Of a stretch of DNA of 64,000 nt, positions 42,540 through 51,008 are shown in pieces. This stretch comes from Novosphingobium sp. PP1Y. Its GTDB lineage: Bacteria; Pseudomonadota; Alphaproteobacteria; Sphingomonadales; Sphingomonadaceae. Each line of letters begins with the position of its first letter. Position 1 is the first letter of the stretch. A program made the position numbers and the translations under genes. The notes below the pieces were generated by a model. It was not told the origin of the DNA, ran no database searches, and saw only the letters and a program-made list of their open reading frames with translations. The stretch covers positions 124,001 to 188,000 of the forward strand of contig NC_015583.1 in NCBI RefSeq assembly GCF_000253255.1, read 5' to 3'.

Positions 42540-43772
42540 ATGGCCGCATCCGAACAGGCTCGCGCGAGGCTCGTTTCCGGGCAGGCGTGGGACGATTTTT
42601 GCGACACGCTGAAGCTGGCGGGCCGCCATATCGCCGCGTTCGACGGGCCGCTGTCCGACCTAGACCGCGCCGAATGGTATCGCTTCATGACCCGGCTCAC
42701 GCGGTCGAGCATGGAGCGGCTGATCGAGAACGCCGAACCCACCCGCCCGCGCCTGCGCGACATGGTGTGGCGGCAATCGATCAACGTGCAGACGGTGGAT
42801 CAGGACCACCTCATGTGCCAATTCGACATGGCGCGCGATTACCGTATCACCGGCACGCGCGGCACGATCCCTTATTTCGTGATGGCAGTGCTGACCTGCC
42901 CCGCACCCGCAGCGCCAGGGGCGGTGGACTGGGCCGCGCAAGGGATCGAGGGGCTCAAGCGGTTCGATCCCTCCAACCTCAAGACCACCGGATTTCTCGC
43001 CAGCCAGCAACTGCACATCGAGCCCGACGGCACCTTCGAACTGATTCTGTCGCAGAACGATCCGGGCGACGGTCACAACTGGCTGCGCCTGACCCCTGAA
43101 ACGAACTGCATCATGATACGTCTGGTATGGAGCAACCGCGCCCGCGAAGTGGCCCCCGCGATGACCATCGAGCGCATCGACCATGCCGCGCCTGAACCAG
43201 TCACGCCCGCCCTGATCGCCGATGGACTGGCGTGGACCGGGCAAGCGGTGCTCGGATATGCCGAACTGGTACGCAACTGGTGGCAGGGCGCGCAGGGCAA
43301 CTTTGCCGCGCGGCTCAACCGGCTCGACTACAGCCGCGCGCAATACCTTTCCAACGGCGGCGTACCCGACCGGCACGTCGCATTCGGCGGCTGGGAAAAA
43401 CGCGCGGACGAGGCGCTGGTGCTGGAATTCACCCCGCCACCCTGCGAATACTGGAACTTCCAGTTGTGTAACATCTGGCAGGAAAACCTCGATACCTTCG
43501 AGGACGGCAACGGCTGGATCAACAACACGCGGCACTTGGTCGAACCCGATGGCACCGTGCGCGTCGTGATTGCCGAAGCCGATCCCGGCGTCGGCGGCAA
43601 CTGGATTAACAGCTATGGCCACGAACGCGGCATCTGGGGCCTGCGCTTCGTGCAGACGCAGGCGACCGCCCAGGTACGTCTGTGGCGCGTACCGCTCTCC
43701 GCCCTCGCGGACAGGGGGCTTGCCACACTCGAGCCCGCCGAGGCTGTCGCCACCGGCCAGTTCGTGGATTGA
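42540..43772 (+). CDS. DUF1214 domain protein
   Basis: A 410-residue protein. The C-terminal third has the DUF1214 pattern: VLEFTPPPCEYWNFQLCNIWQENLDTFEDGNGWINNTRHLVEPDGTVRVVIAEADPGVGGNWI. There is no signal peptide. ATG 42540 is 2 bp after the sulfotransferase stop, so the genes are linked. DUF1214 proteins often occur beside sulfotransferases and degradation genes in actinobacteria and sphingomonads. No reaction is known, but a role in binding or modifying a hydrophobic substrate is plausible. Confidence 0.85.
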   Translation: MAASEQARARLVSGQAWDDFCDTLKLAGRHIAAFDGPLSDLDRAEWYRFMTRLTRSSMERLIENAEPTRPRLRDMVWRQSINVQTVDQDHLMCQFDMARDYRITGTRGTIPYFVMAVLTCPAPAAPGAVDWAAQGIEGLKRFDPSNLKTTGFLASQQLHIEPDGTFELILSQNDPGDGHNWLRLTPETNCIMIRLVWSNRAREVAPAMTIERIDHAAPEPVTPALIADGLAWTGQAVLGYAELVRNWWQGAQGNFAARLNRLDYSRAQYLSNGGVPDRHVAFGGWEKRADEALVLEFTPPPCEYWNFQLCNIWQENLDTFEDGNGWINNTRHLVEPDGTVRVVIAEADPGVGGNWINSYGHERGIWGLRFVQTQATAQVRLWRVPLSALADRGLATLEPAEAVATGQFVD

Positions 43773-43779
43773 TTGCGCC

Positions 43780-44637
43780 ATGAAAACGATCACAGAACTC
43801 GTGTTCTGTTCCCCGGCCTTGCCGGACGTGCCGCTGCTCGATCGCCTCGCCCCGGTCGCGGCGGCGGGGTTCACTGCACTGTCGCTGATGCCGGGCGATG
43901 TCTGGACACTGGAAGAGACTGGCATGGCCGCGCCTGAAATTGCTGCGCGCATTGCCGATGCCGGTCTTAAGGTGGCTGAACTGGACTGCACCGCCTGCTG
44001 GATGCCACGCCAGCGCACGCAGGGTGACAGCGACCCGCTTGCGCAGTTTCTGCGCGGGCTGACTCCGGACAAGGTCGTCGCCACCGCCGCCCGTATCGGC
44101 GCCGCCTCGCTTGTCGCCGTGGACTTGTCCAATACCCCTGCCCCGCTCGACGAAGCGGCTGAGAGCTTTGCCGAATTGTGCGATCATGCGGCGGAGCATG
44201 ACCTGCCCGTGCAGATCGAATTCCTGCCCGTGGGCGGCATCCGCACTCTGTCGGAAGCATGGGCCATCGTCGAGGCGGCGGGCCGCGCCAACGGCGGCCT
44301 GACCATCGATGCATGGCACTTCTTCCGCAGCGGCTCGACACTTGACCAGCTGGCCAAGATCCCCAGCGATCGAATCCACACCGTGCAGTTGTGCGATGCC
44401 CCCGTGTTGCCGCAGGGCGACTTGTGGACCGAACTGATGACTGCACGCCTGCTGCCGGGCGAAGGCGCTCTGGACCTCGCCGGACTGGTCCGCACGCTAG
44501 ATGGCATCGGCTCCTCAGCGCCGATGGGCGTGGAAGTTTTCAACATCCGCCAGAACAACCAGTCTTGCGCGCAAGTGGCGCGCGACTGGGCCAATGCCGC
44601 GCGCAGCGTTCTCGCCAAGGCAAGAGGAGTTGCATGA
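43780..44637 (+). CDS. Sugar phosphate isomerase/epimerase family TIM-barrel protein
   Basis: A 285-residue xylose-isomerase-like barrel. Probable metal ligands are E147 (VQIEFLPVG), D177 and H180 (LTIDAWHFF), and E252 (GVEVFN). It could isomerise a keto-sugar, epimerise, or cleave a bond next to a keto group, like the barrel at 11637. It starts 7 bp after the DUF1214 gene, and its stop overlaps the next gene by ATGA. Unlike the 11637 gene, it has no DUF6379 partner. Confidence 0.86.
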   Translation: MKTITELVFCSPALPDVPLLDRLAPVAAAGFTALSLMPGDVWTLEETGMAAPEIAARIADAGLKVAELDCTACWMPRQRTQGDSDPLAQFLRGLTPDKVVATAARIGAASLVAVDLSNTPAPLDEAAESFAELCDHAAEHDLPVQIEFLPVGGIRTLSEAWAIVEAAGRANGGLTIDAWHFFRSGSTLDQLAKIPSDRIHTVQLCDAPVLPQGDLWTELMTARLLPGEGALDLAGLVRTLDGIGSSAPMGVEVFNIRQNNQSCAQVARDWANAARSVLAKARGVA

Positions 44638-45755
44638 CCACTGACAAGATCGGCGCCGCCGTCGTCGGCACGGGATTTGGCTTGTTCACCCACGTACGCG
44701 CCTTGCGAGACGCGGGGCTCGAAGTGCGCGCTATCATTGGCCGCGATCTTGAAAAGACCCGCACCCGCGCCGCGCCGCTGGACATTCCGCTGGCCGCCAA
44801 CGACCTGCCTCGCGTGCTGGCCGATGACCCGGCAATCCGCCTCGTCACTGTCGCCACGCCACCCCTGGCGCACTTCACACCGGTGATGCAGGCCATCGCC
44901 GCGGGCCATGCGGTCGTCTGCGAAAAGCCTTTCGCGCGGGATCTGGCGCAGGCGCGCGAGATGCTCGCCGCTGCCGAACAGGCGGGCGTGATCCACGCGC
45001 TCGGCGCGGAATTCCGCTTCGATAGCGCGCAGGCCCTGCTGCGCCGCGTGGTACAATCGGGCACCATCGGGCAGCCGCTGATGTTCCATCGCATCTATCA
45101 GCAGCCCGGCGGCGATCCTGACGAGCCCCTGGCCGAGTGGTGGCTCGATGCCACCCAGGGTGGCGGCTTCCTGGGCGCGTTCGGCACGCACATGATCGAC
45201 CAGGCACGCGGAACGGTAGGCGAGATCGCGCGCGTCAGCGCGGTGCTGCGCAAGCTATCTCCCGGCCGCCCCACTCAGACCTCGGACGATTACTACACCA
45301 TCCAGTTTCAAACTGCTTCGGGCTGCATGGGTCTGATCGAGGCCGCGCTGGCCTTTCCCGGCCCCTTCGTCATGTCCACCAAGGTTGCCGGCACCGCCGG
45401 CACCGCGTGGATCCAGTCGGGCGCTGCGTTTGGCGAACCCGAGCAAGTCTGGGTCCAGGATGCGCAAGGTGCACGCCAGGTGTCGATGCCCGACGAACTC
45501 GTCAATGCCCCGCCCGAACCGTTCCCCATCGACGAACTGGTGCAGACCGAAATGGACCGCTGGCACAGTCAGGGTTTCGACGTCGCGCCTTATGCCAAGC
45601 TGTTCGCGCAAGTGAAGGCACGGCTCGAGGGGCGCGATCCGCCGCTGCCCGATCCTGCGGGCGATTTCCGCGATGCCGCCGCCAACCAGGCCATTCTCGA
45701 TGCTGCGCGACGTTCGGACGCGGAGCGCCGCTGGATCGACGTGGAGGCAATCTGA
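44634..45755 (+). CDS. Gfo/Idh/MocA family dehydrogenase
   Basis: A 373-residue two-domain NAD(P)-dependent dehydrogenase. AAVVGTGFGLFTHVRAL is the Rossmann motif, CEKPFARD carries the EKP lysine, and GGGFLGAFGTHMIDQAR carries the catalytic Asp/His. Relatives oxidise sugars, inositols or their glycosides at one hydroxyl, including C3 of glucosides. It overlaps the isomerase gene (ATGA) and the SDR gene (TGATG). The pairing with the barrel gene suggests a keto-sugar intermediate; the substrate is unknown. Confidence 0.88.
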   Translation: MTTDKIGAAVVGTGFGLFTHVRALRDAGLEVRAIIGRDLEKTRTRAAPLDIPLAANDLPRVLADDPAIRLVTVATPPLAHFTPVMQAIAAGHAVVCEKPFARDLAQAREMLAAAEQAGVIHALGAEFRFDSAQALLRRVVQSGTIGQPLMFHRIYQQPGGDPDEPLAEWWLDATQGGGFLGAFGTHMIDQARGTVGEIARVSAVLRKLSPGRPTQTSDDYYTIQFQTASGCMGLIEAALAFPGPFVMSTKVAGTAGTAWIQSGAAFGEPEQVWVQDAQGARQVSMPDELVNAPPEPFPIDELVQTEMDRWHSQGFDVAPYAKLFAQVKARLEGRDPPLPDPAGDFRDAAANQAILDAARRSDAERRWIDVEAI

Positions 45756-46504
45756 TGGGACCGCGACACGACTTCTCCGGCGCGCACGTACTCATCACCG
45801 GGGGCACCAGTGGCATCGGCGCCGCCTGCGCCGCACTGCTGCGCGATGCCGGGGCGGAAGTGACGATCACCGGAACGCGCGGCGGCCCCGGCGACTACGA
45901 CGCCGACCTGTCCGGCTACCGCTATCTGCAACTCGACATCGAGGACAAGACGAACATCGACGCGGTGGCCGCATCGCTCCCCCGGCTCGACGTGCTTGTC
46001 AACAATGCCGGCATCGCCCTGCCCTCGCTGGGGCTGGACGAATGGGAACCCGATGTATTCAACCGCGCCGTGGCCATGCTGCTCAACGGCGCGTTCCGCA
46101 TGGCGCAGCGTACAGTGGATCTTCTCGCACATAGCGTGATCCCCGGCGGCGGATCGGTGATCGCCATTGCCTCGATGAGCAGCTTCTTCGGCATACCGGT
46201 GGTGCCCGGCTATGGCGCGGCCAAGACCGGTCTTGTCGGCTTGACGCGCACGATGGCGGCGCACTGGGGGCCGCGCGGCGTGCGCGCCAACGCGGTGGCT
46301 GCCGGCCTGACCCGCAGCCGCATGACCGCCGACACATTCGCGCAGGAGGCATGGACTGCCCCCACACTCGCCCGCACCCCGCTGGGCCGACTGGGAGAAG
46401 CCGGCGACATCGCGCAGGCCATCGCCTTCCTCGCCAGCCCGGCGGCCAGCTGGATCACCGGCCAGACCCTTGCCGTCGATGGCGGCTACACAATTTCCGG
46501 CTAA
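45755..46504 (+). CDS. Short-chain dehydrogenase/reductase
   Basis: A 249-residue classical SDR. LITGGTSGIGAACA is the cofactor motif, VNNAGIALP the NNAG segment, and YGAAKTGLVGLTR the Tyr-xxx-Lys pair. The C-terminus ITGQTLAVDGGYTISG is typical. ATG 45755 shares one base with the preceding TGA. The frame upstream to 45137 lies over the previous gene and is not used. As the last gene of the operon it may perform a second oxidation or reduction. Confidence 0.9.
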   Translation: MGPRHDFSGAHVLITGGTSGIGAACAALLRDAGAEVTITGTRGGPGDYDADLSGYRYLQLDIEDKTNIDAVAASLPRLDVLVNNAGIALPSLGLDEWEPDVFNRAVAMLLNGAFRMAQRTVDLLAHSVIPGGGSVIAIASMSSFFGIPVVPGYGAAKTGLVGLTRTMAAHWGPRGVRANAVAAGLTRSRMTADTFAQEAWTAPTLARTPLGRLGEAGDIAQAIAFLASPAASWITGQTLAVDGGYTISG

Positions 46505-46730
46505 GCCGGACCCGAAGTGATTCCGCAGTGATTGCCCACCTACTTCGACCCGCCCGGAAGGCGTGGCAAGAAGGTCGCTGCGCCATCAGGCTTCAACACG
46601 CGCGGCGGCGCCAAACATTGCGCGATGGCCAGGATCGTTGGCGCCTCCGGGCCGTATCCGTGGGTTTTCACGTTGCTTGCCAATACCGTCGCTCGCCTGC
46701 GCAGAAGGCTTATGGCAGGGTCAACATGAA

Positions 46731-46758
46731 ACGATCCCGCCCACAAGGACGGGATCGT
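46731..46758. terminator. Terminator between the operon and the converging TonB receptor gene
   Basis: ACGATCCCG (46731-46739) and CGGGATCGT (46750-46758) are perfect 9-bp arms with a 10-base loop. The hairpin lies 29 bp after the receptor stop on the minus strand and 227 bp after the SDR stop. A short T-rich run (GTCTTT) follows on the plus strand. The 226 bases before it (46505-46730) hold no gene I can support. Confidence 0.65.
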
Positions 46759-46786
46759 CGTGTCTTTCGGTACCGACCTAGTGCGA

Positions 46787-49771
46787 TCAGAAGCGAGTCT
46801 GCACCGAAGTGTAGAAGAACCGGCCTTCCGCGCTCGCCAGACTTGCATCGTAGCCATAAGTCGCATCGAGGAAGGGCGGCTTGGAATCGAGCAGGTTGCG
46901 GACGCCGAAGCGGACGCGGGTTCCCTCCATCGGGCCATCCAAGAAGGTATGCTGGAGGTAGAGGTTCATCGTGAACCAGTCGTCCACCTTCCAGTATTCA
47001 CCGGTATCATCCTGCACGACGCCTGTGTCGTAGTAGGAACTCACATAACGGCCGAAAAGACCCGCGCCCCAGCCACCGCTTTTCCAGGTGATCGTTCCCG
47101 ATGCCTGCCACTTGGGACGCCCGTCCTTCTCGATCAGATCGCCGACCGCTTCGAGTGGAACGGCATCGCCAAGGGTCGAGCGGATGAGCGCTGCCTGATC
47201 AGACAGACCCTGGTAGGCCTTTTCGAGATAAGAGGCGTTGAACTTGAAGTTGAAGCTTCCCAGCGGGGTTTCCGGTGGCTGGTAGTACAGGCCGAAATCG
47301 ATCCCGGCGCTGGTCCGCGTGTCGAGATTGGTGAAGATGTCGTCGATCTGCACCATCTCGCCGATCGGATCGAGACCGCTTCCCTGGTAGAAGGCAATAT
47401 CGTCCGCCGTCGGATCGGCGCGCAGCACGCCGCTCACGCCCGATCCGCCCTGGAGCCGCGAGACATAGTCGAGCGCAGCGATGTTCTCTGCACCGAAAAT
47501 GCCGACCAGATTGCGCTGCTTGATGTGCCAGTAATCCACGGTGAAGGTCAGCTCTCGCGTGGGCGTGAAGACCGCACCGACAGAATAGCTCGCGTTCTTC
47601 TCAGGCTTGAGTTGCCTGTTGCCGAAGCGGCGTTCCTCGACGCGGTCATTGCCCGAGCAGGCACCGAGGCTGGCGACGTCGCCCTTGTTCACGCTTGCCT
47701 GGCAGCGATAGTAGTCGATGACCGTGCTGACGCGAGTGGTCACTTCCGTGTTGAGTTGCTCGAGGTTCGGCGCGCGGAAACCTTCGGCATAGGAAGCGCG
47801 AAGCTGGAGCTGGTCCACCGGATACCAGGACGCTGCGAACTTGGGCCGGAAAACACTGCCGACGTCGGAATAGTGTTCGAAACGTCCAGCCAGCTGCAGG
47901 TTGAGCGCGCGCACCAGCGGCACTTCCATGTCACGGCTGACCAATGGAACGGCGAGTTCGGAGAAGGCCGAGAAGACATTGCGCGAACCGCGGGAATCGG
48001 ACGCAACACTCGATCCCATGATGTCCGAGGCATTGACCAGGTCGCCGGTCACCGCATCGATGTAGTTGGTCGTCCCGTCGAGCCGGTCGTCGTAGTCCTC
48101 ACGATAGCTGGTCCGGCGCCATTCACCGCCCAGCGCAATACCGACATCGCCCGCGGGCAGAAAGAGGAGGCTGCCGTTCGACACCTTGAAATCCGCCAGG
48201 GCGAGCGTCGTCTTGCCGAACCGTGCCACGTCGACCAGAAAGCTGTCGATCGTCGCCTGCGGGTTGGCCGTGGCATCGCCCCAGTTGGGATCGGCCAGGC
48301 TGCCGCCGTTGAATGGATTGTAGGCGCTGGAGTCGGTGCGGTTCAGGGCCTCGCTGAATAGCGTGTTGCTGACGCGGTCGAAGGTGATGTCCTTCGTCGT
48401 GGCTTCGGAATAGAGCGCTGCGGTATCCCAGTCCCAATTGCCCAGCGAGCCGCGGAACCCGCCCAGCAGGCGATAGGATTCGTTGTCGACCTGAATGTGT
48501 CGCAAGCCCGCATCAACGACGCGGTAATTGGTAAGCGTGAGATCCAGCCCTTCGTCGGGAATGGCAAATCCGCTAATCCGGTTGGGATTGCCCAGCGCGC
48601 CGAGCGGGTTCCAATAGGCATCCTTGGAAATGGTGAACTGGGCCGAACTGAGGATCGAGGATTCCCCGCGATATTCCTCTGTCCGCGCGCGGTAATAGCC
48701 AAGTTCCGAATAGAATTCGAAATCGCCGAAATCATGAGTGATGAAGGCAAAGGCGTTGCCGCGCTTGATGCTGGGAGACATCGTGCGGGACTGGTTGATA
48801 TTGTAGCGCAAGTCGCGATCGAGACTGCCGTCATCGATGCACAGGCCACTGCCAAGGCCGGTGCGGCAGCCCGATACCGTGTCCGGCTGGATGTGGAAGA
48901 CGCCGCCCGAACTGGTGAGACCGGAGATCGCCTGCGAGGCAGTGAACTGGCCCCACGGCGTACTGCTCGAACGGTTGTCGAAGCTGGTATCGCCCGCGAA
49001 GTCGGTGTCCTCGACGAAGGGACGCCGGTCGCTGGCGCCCGAATAGTCGAGTTCCCGCGCCCAGACTTTCGACGACTGGTAGTAGCTCAGCGACAGCGAA
49101 ACGTGCGTGCGGCCCTCGTTGAACGTCCAGCCGCCCTGCAGATCACCGCTGAACTTCATCTTGTCGGTGTTCTCGGCAAAGCCCATCTCGCCTGTCGCGC
49201 GCAGGCCTTCGAACTTGTCGTCCAGCACGGTGTTGATCACGCCGGCCACGGCATCGGAGCCGTAGATCGCCGAGGCGCCGTCATGCAGGACTTCCATCCG
49301 CTCGATCCCGCTGATCGGCAGCGCGTTCATGTTGACGGTGGAGACGGGAACCGAATCCTCGGTCTGGGTACCCGGGTGCTGCACGAGCCGGCGGCCGTTG
49401 AGCAGGACCAGGGTATTGCCCGAACCAATGCTGCGCAGGTTGACCGAAGCGACGTCGCCGCGCGCGGAATGGACACCGTTCCCCACGGTGTCGGTGCCGT
49501 TGAAATCCATTGTCCCGTTGGCGGGAAGCGCCTGAAGCAGGTCGGAGGCCGAAGTCGGTGCGATCGCGCCGATGTCCTCACTGCTGACCACGGAGACCGG
49601 CAATTCGCCCGCGACCTTCGAATTCTTGATCTGCGAGCCAACCACGACAATCTCGCTGACCGGCTGCTCGTCCGGGGCGACAGTCTGCGCTTGCGTGACC
49701 GGTACGCCTGCAAAGCAGGTGGTGAGCAGGAAAGAGGCCTTGAGGTAATTCAATCGCGTGCACGCCGTCAT
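46787..49771 (-). CDS. TonB-dependent receptor
   Basis: A 994-residue receptor with a GGGGGAC ribosome site before ATG 49771 and a signal ending VTQAQ. The plug contains SEIVVVGSQIKNSKVAGELPVSVV, GNTLVLLNGRRLVQHPG and MEVLHDGASAIYGSDAVAGVINT, and the barrel ends FYTSVQTRF. Its size and plug type match the iron-independent receptors used by sphingomonads and xanthomonads for peptides or polysaccharides. It is divergent from lysR and the D-amino-acid genes, and so probably imports peptides or muropeptides containing D-amino acids. Confidence 0.95.
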   Translation of the reverse strand: MTACTRLNYLKASFLLTTCFAGVPVTQAQTVAPDEQPVSEIVVVGSQIKNSKVAGELPVSVVSSEDIGAIAPTSASDLLQALPANGTMDFNGTDTVGNGVHSARGDVASVNLRSIGSGNTLVLLNGRRLVQHPGTQTEDSVPVSTVNMNALPISGIERMEVLHDGASAIYGSDAVAGVINTVLDDKFEGLRATGEMGFAENTDKMKFSGDLQGGWTFNEGRTHVSLSLSYYQSSKVWARELDYSGASDRRPFVEDTDFAGDTSFDNRSSSTPWGQFTASQAISGLTSSGGVFHIQPDTVSGCRTGLGSGLCIDDGSLDRDLRYNINQSRTMSPSIKRGNAFAFITHDFGDFEFYSELGYYRARTEEYRGESSILSSAQFTISKDAYWNPLGALGNPNRISGFAIPDEGLDLTLTNYRVVDAGLRHIQVDNESYRLLGGFRGSLGNWDWDTAALYSEATTKDITFDRVSNTLFSEALNRTDSSAYNPFNGGSLADPNWGDATANPQATIDSFLVDVARFGKTTLALADFKVSNGSLLFLPAGDVGIALGGEWRRTSYREDYDDRLDGTTNYIDAVTGDLVNASDIMGSSVASDSRGSRNVFSAFSELAVPLVSRDMEVPLVRALNLQLAGRFEHYSDVGSVFRPKFAASWYPVDQLQLRASYAEGFRAPNLEQLNTEVTTRVSTVIDYYRCQASVNKGDVASLGACSGNDRVEERRFGNRQLKPEKNASYSVGAVFTPTRELTFTVDYWHIKQRNLVGIFGAENIAALDYVSRLQGGSGVSGVLRADPTADDIAFYQGSGLDPIGEMVQIDDIFTNLDTRTSAGIDFGLYYQPPETPLGSFNFKFNASYLEKAYQGLSDQAALIRSTLGDAVPLEAVGDLIEKDGRPKWQASGTITWKSGGWGAGLFGRYVSSYYDTGVVQDDTGEYWKVDDWFTMNLYLQHTFLDGPMEGTRVRFGVRNLLDSKPPFLDATYGYDASLASAEGRFFYTSVQTRF

Positions 49772-49889
49772 TGTCGATGTCCCCCTGATGGTGGTTTTCG
49801 CCAGACCGCCGGGATCGGAGCCTGACACAAATCTGCAATGTTGATCCGGGATTCGTTTCCGTGCGTCCAATTCCGGTAGTTCCGCAGGA

Positions 49890-49906
49890 CATAACCTTGG
49901 GCTATG
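49890..49906. promoter_or_regulatory. LysR-type operator, copy 1 (between TonB receptor and lysR)
   Basis: CATAACCTTGGGCTATG has CATA/TATG arms and the T-N11-A core of LysR-type sites. It lies 33 bp before the lysR ATG and about 120 bp before the receptor ATG. Its reverse complement matches copy 2 at 50858-50874 in 15 of 17 positions. Confidence 0.72.
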
Positions 49907-49938
49907 ATCAAGGCGGTCACATAAAATCGGAGCGGGAC

Positions 49939-50862
49939 ATGCGCTTACGACACATCGAGGTATTCCACGCCGTTTACGAGCACGGATCGATCAGCGAGGC
50001 GGCGCGCGCGCTCAATGTCTCGCAACCTTCGGTCAGCAAGGTTCTTCGCCATGCCGAGGACCAGCTCGGTTATGAACTGTTCCAGCGCACCAAGGGTCGA
50101 TTGATTGCCACCGAACCGGCACACGAACTGTTCGCGGAGGTTTCGGAAGTCTACACCCGACTCGGCCGCCTGACGCGCACTGCCAAGAACATCGGCAATC
50201 GCAAGGGCGGTCATTTGCGGGTTGCCGTGCTTCCCTCGATCGGTCTTGCCATCGCCCCGCGCGCGATCGCCCTTTTTCGCGAGCGCAATCCTGACGTGAC
50301 ATTCGAGATCACGACCCTGCACAGCCGCGAAGTGGAGAGGTTCCTTTACGAACGCGAATGCGACGTTGCCATCGGCTATCGTATTTCCCGGCAGGTCCAC
50401 ATGCGCCAGACGGCGCTGGGAAGCGCGGGCCTCGTGCTGGTTTCACCGCGCGGAGCCTTTGGAGACGAAAGCCGTGCCGTCCCGGTCGAGGTGCTCGACG
50501 GACTGGATTTCGTAGGCCTGAGGGACAGCGGCCCACTTGCGGACGTGTTCGTCAATGAACTGACGCGGCTTGGCATCGCCCCGCGCGAGATTGTGACCTC
50601 GCACACCTATTACACCGCGCTCGCCCTGGTGCGCCAGGGTGTGGGCGTGACGGTTGCCGATGCCTTCACCGCGGCGGCCATGGCCGCGCCCGACCTGTCC
50701 TGCTACGGCCTCGCCCCCGACGTATCTGCGCCGATCGGCGCGGTCGCCCTGGAAAGCGCAGCGGCAGGTGAACTGATCGACCGTTTCATAGAGACGGTTC
50801 GGGAAGTCATCGAGGACGCGGCAGGTCACCATGAAGCGACCCTGGCAGGCCGATCCTCATAG
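49939..50862 (+). CDS. LysR family transcriptional regulator
   Basis: A 307-residue LysR protein. The N-terminal winged helix (residues ~1-60) is MRLRHIEVFHAVYEHGSISEAARALNVSQPSVSKVLRHAEDQLGYELFQR. A substrate-binding domain follows, with LRVAVLPSIGLAIAPRAIALFRERNPDV. ATG 49939 is the family start, and the frame upstream to 49861 crosses the operator. It is divergent from the TonB receptor. With operator copies in front of it and at its own end, it probably activates the receptor and the downstream hydrolase operon in response to a D-amino acid or peptide. Confidence 0.9.
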   Translation: MRLRHIEVFHAVYEHGSISEAARALNVSQPSVSKVLRHAEDQLGYELFQRTKGRLIATEPAHELFAEVSEVYTRLGRLTRTAKNIGNRKGGHLRVAVLPSIGLAIAPRAIALFRERNPDVTFEITTLHSREVERFLYERECDVAIGYRISRQVHMRQTALGSAGLVLVSPRGAFGDESRAVPVEVLDGLDFVGLRDSGPLADVFVNELTRLGIAPREIVTSHTYYTALALVRQGVGVTVADAFTAAAMAAPDLSCYGLAPDVSAPIGAVALESAAAGELIDRFIETVREVIEDAAGHHEATLAGRSS

Positions 50863-50874
50863 ACTAAGGTTATG
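50858..50874. promoter_or_regulatory. LysR-type operator, copy 2 (after lysR, before the hydrolase operon)
   Basis: CATAGACTAAGGTTATG begins inside the last codons of lysR (the TAG stop is within it) and lies about 135 bp before the serine-hydrolase start. It is a CATA-N9-TATG palindrome matching the reverse complement of copy 1 at 15 of 17 positions. It suggests that the hydrolase operon has its own LysR-controlled promoter. Confidence 0.72.
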
Positions 50875-51008
50875 CCCTCGCAAAGAACTGCTCATTGTCT
50901 TGCCTGCGCATCGGCCACAAACCTGATCTTCCTTCGCGGCAGCCCGGCAGATCCATCTTCCCGTGGTCGCCATGCCCAGTCGCACAAACCAGCGGAAGAG
51001 ATCGCAGC

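Noticed and set aside
46532..46729. 65-codon frame between the SDR gene and the terminator
   Set aside because: TTG start, no ribosome site, Arg-rich composition, no domain. It may be decayed DNA but cannot be supported as a gene.
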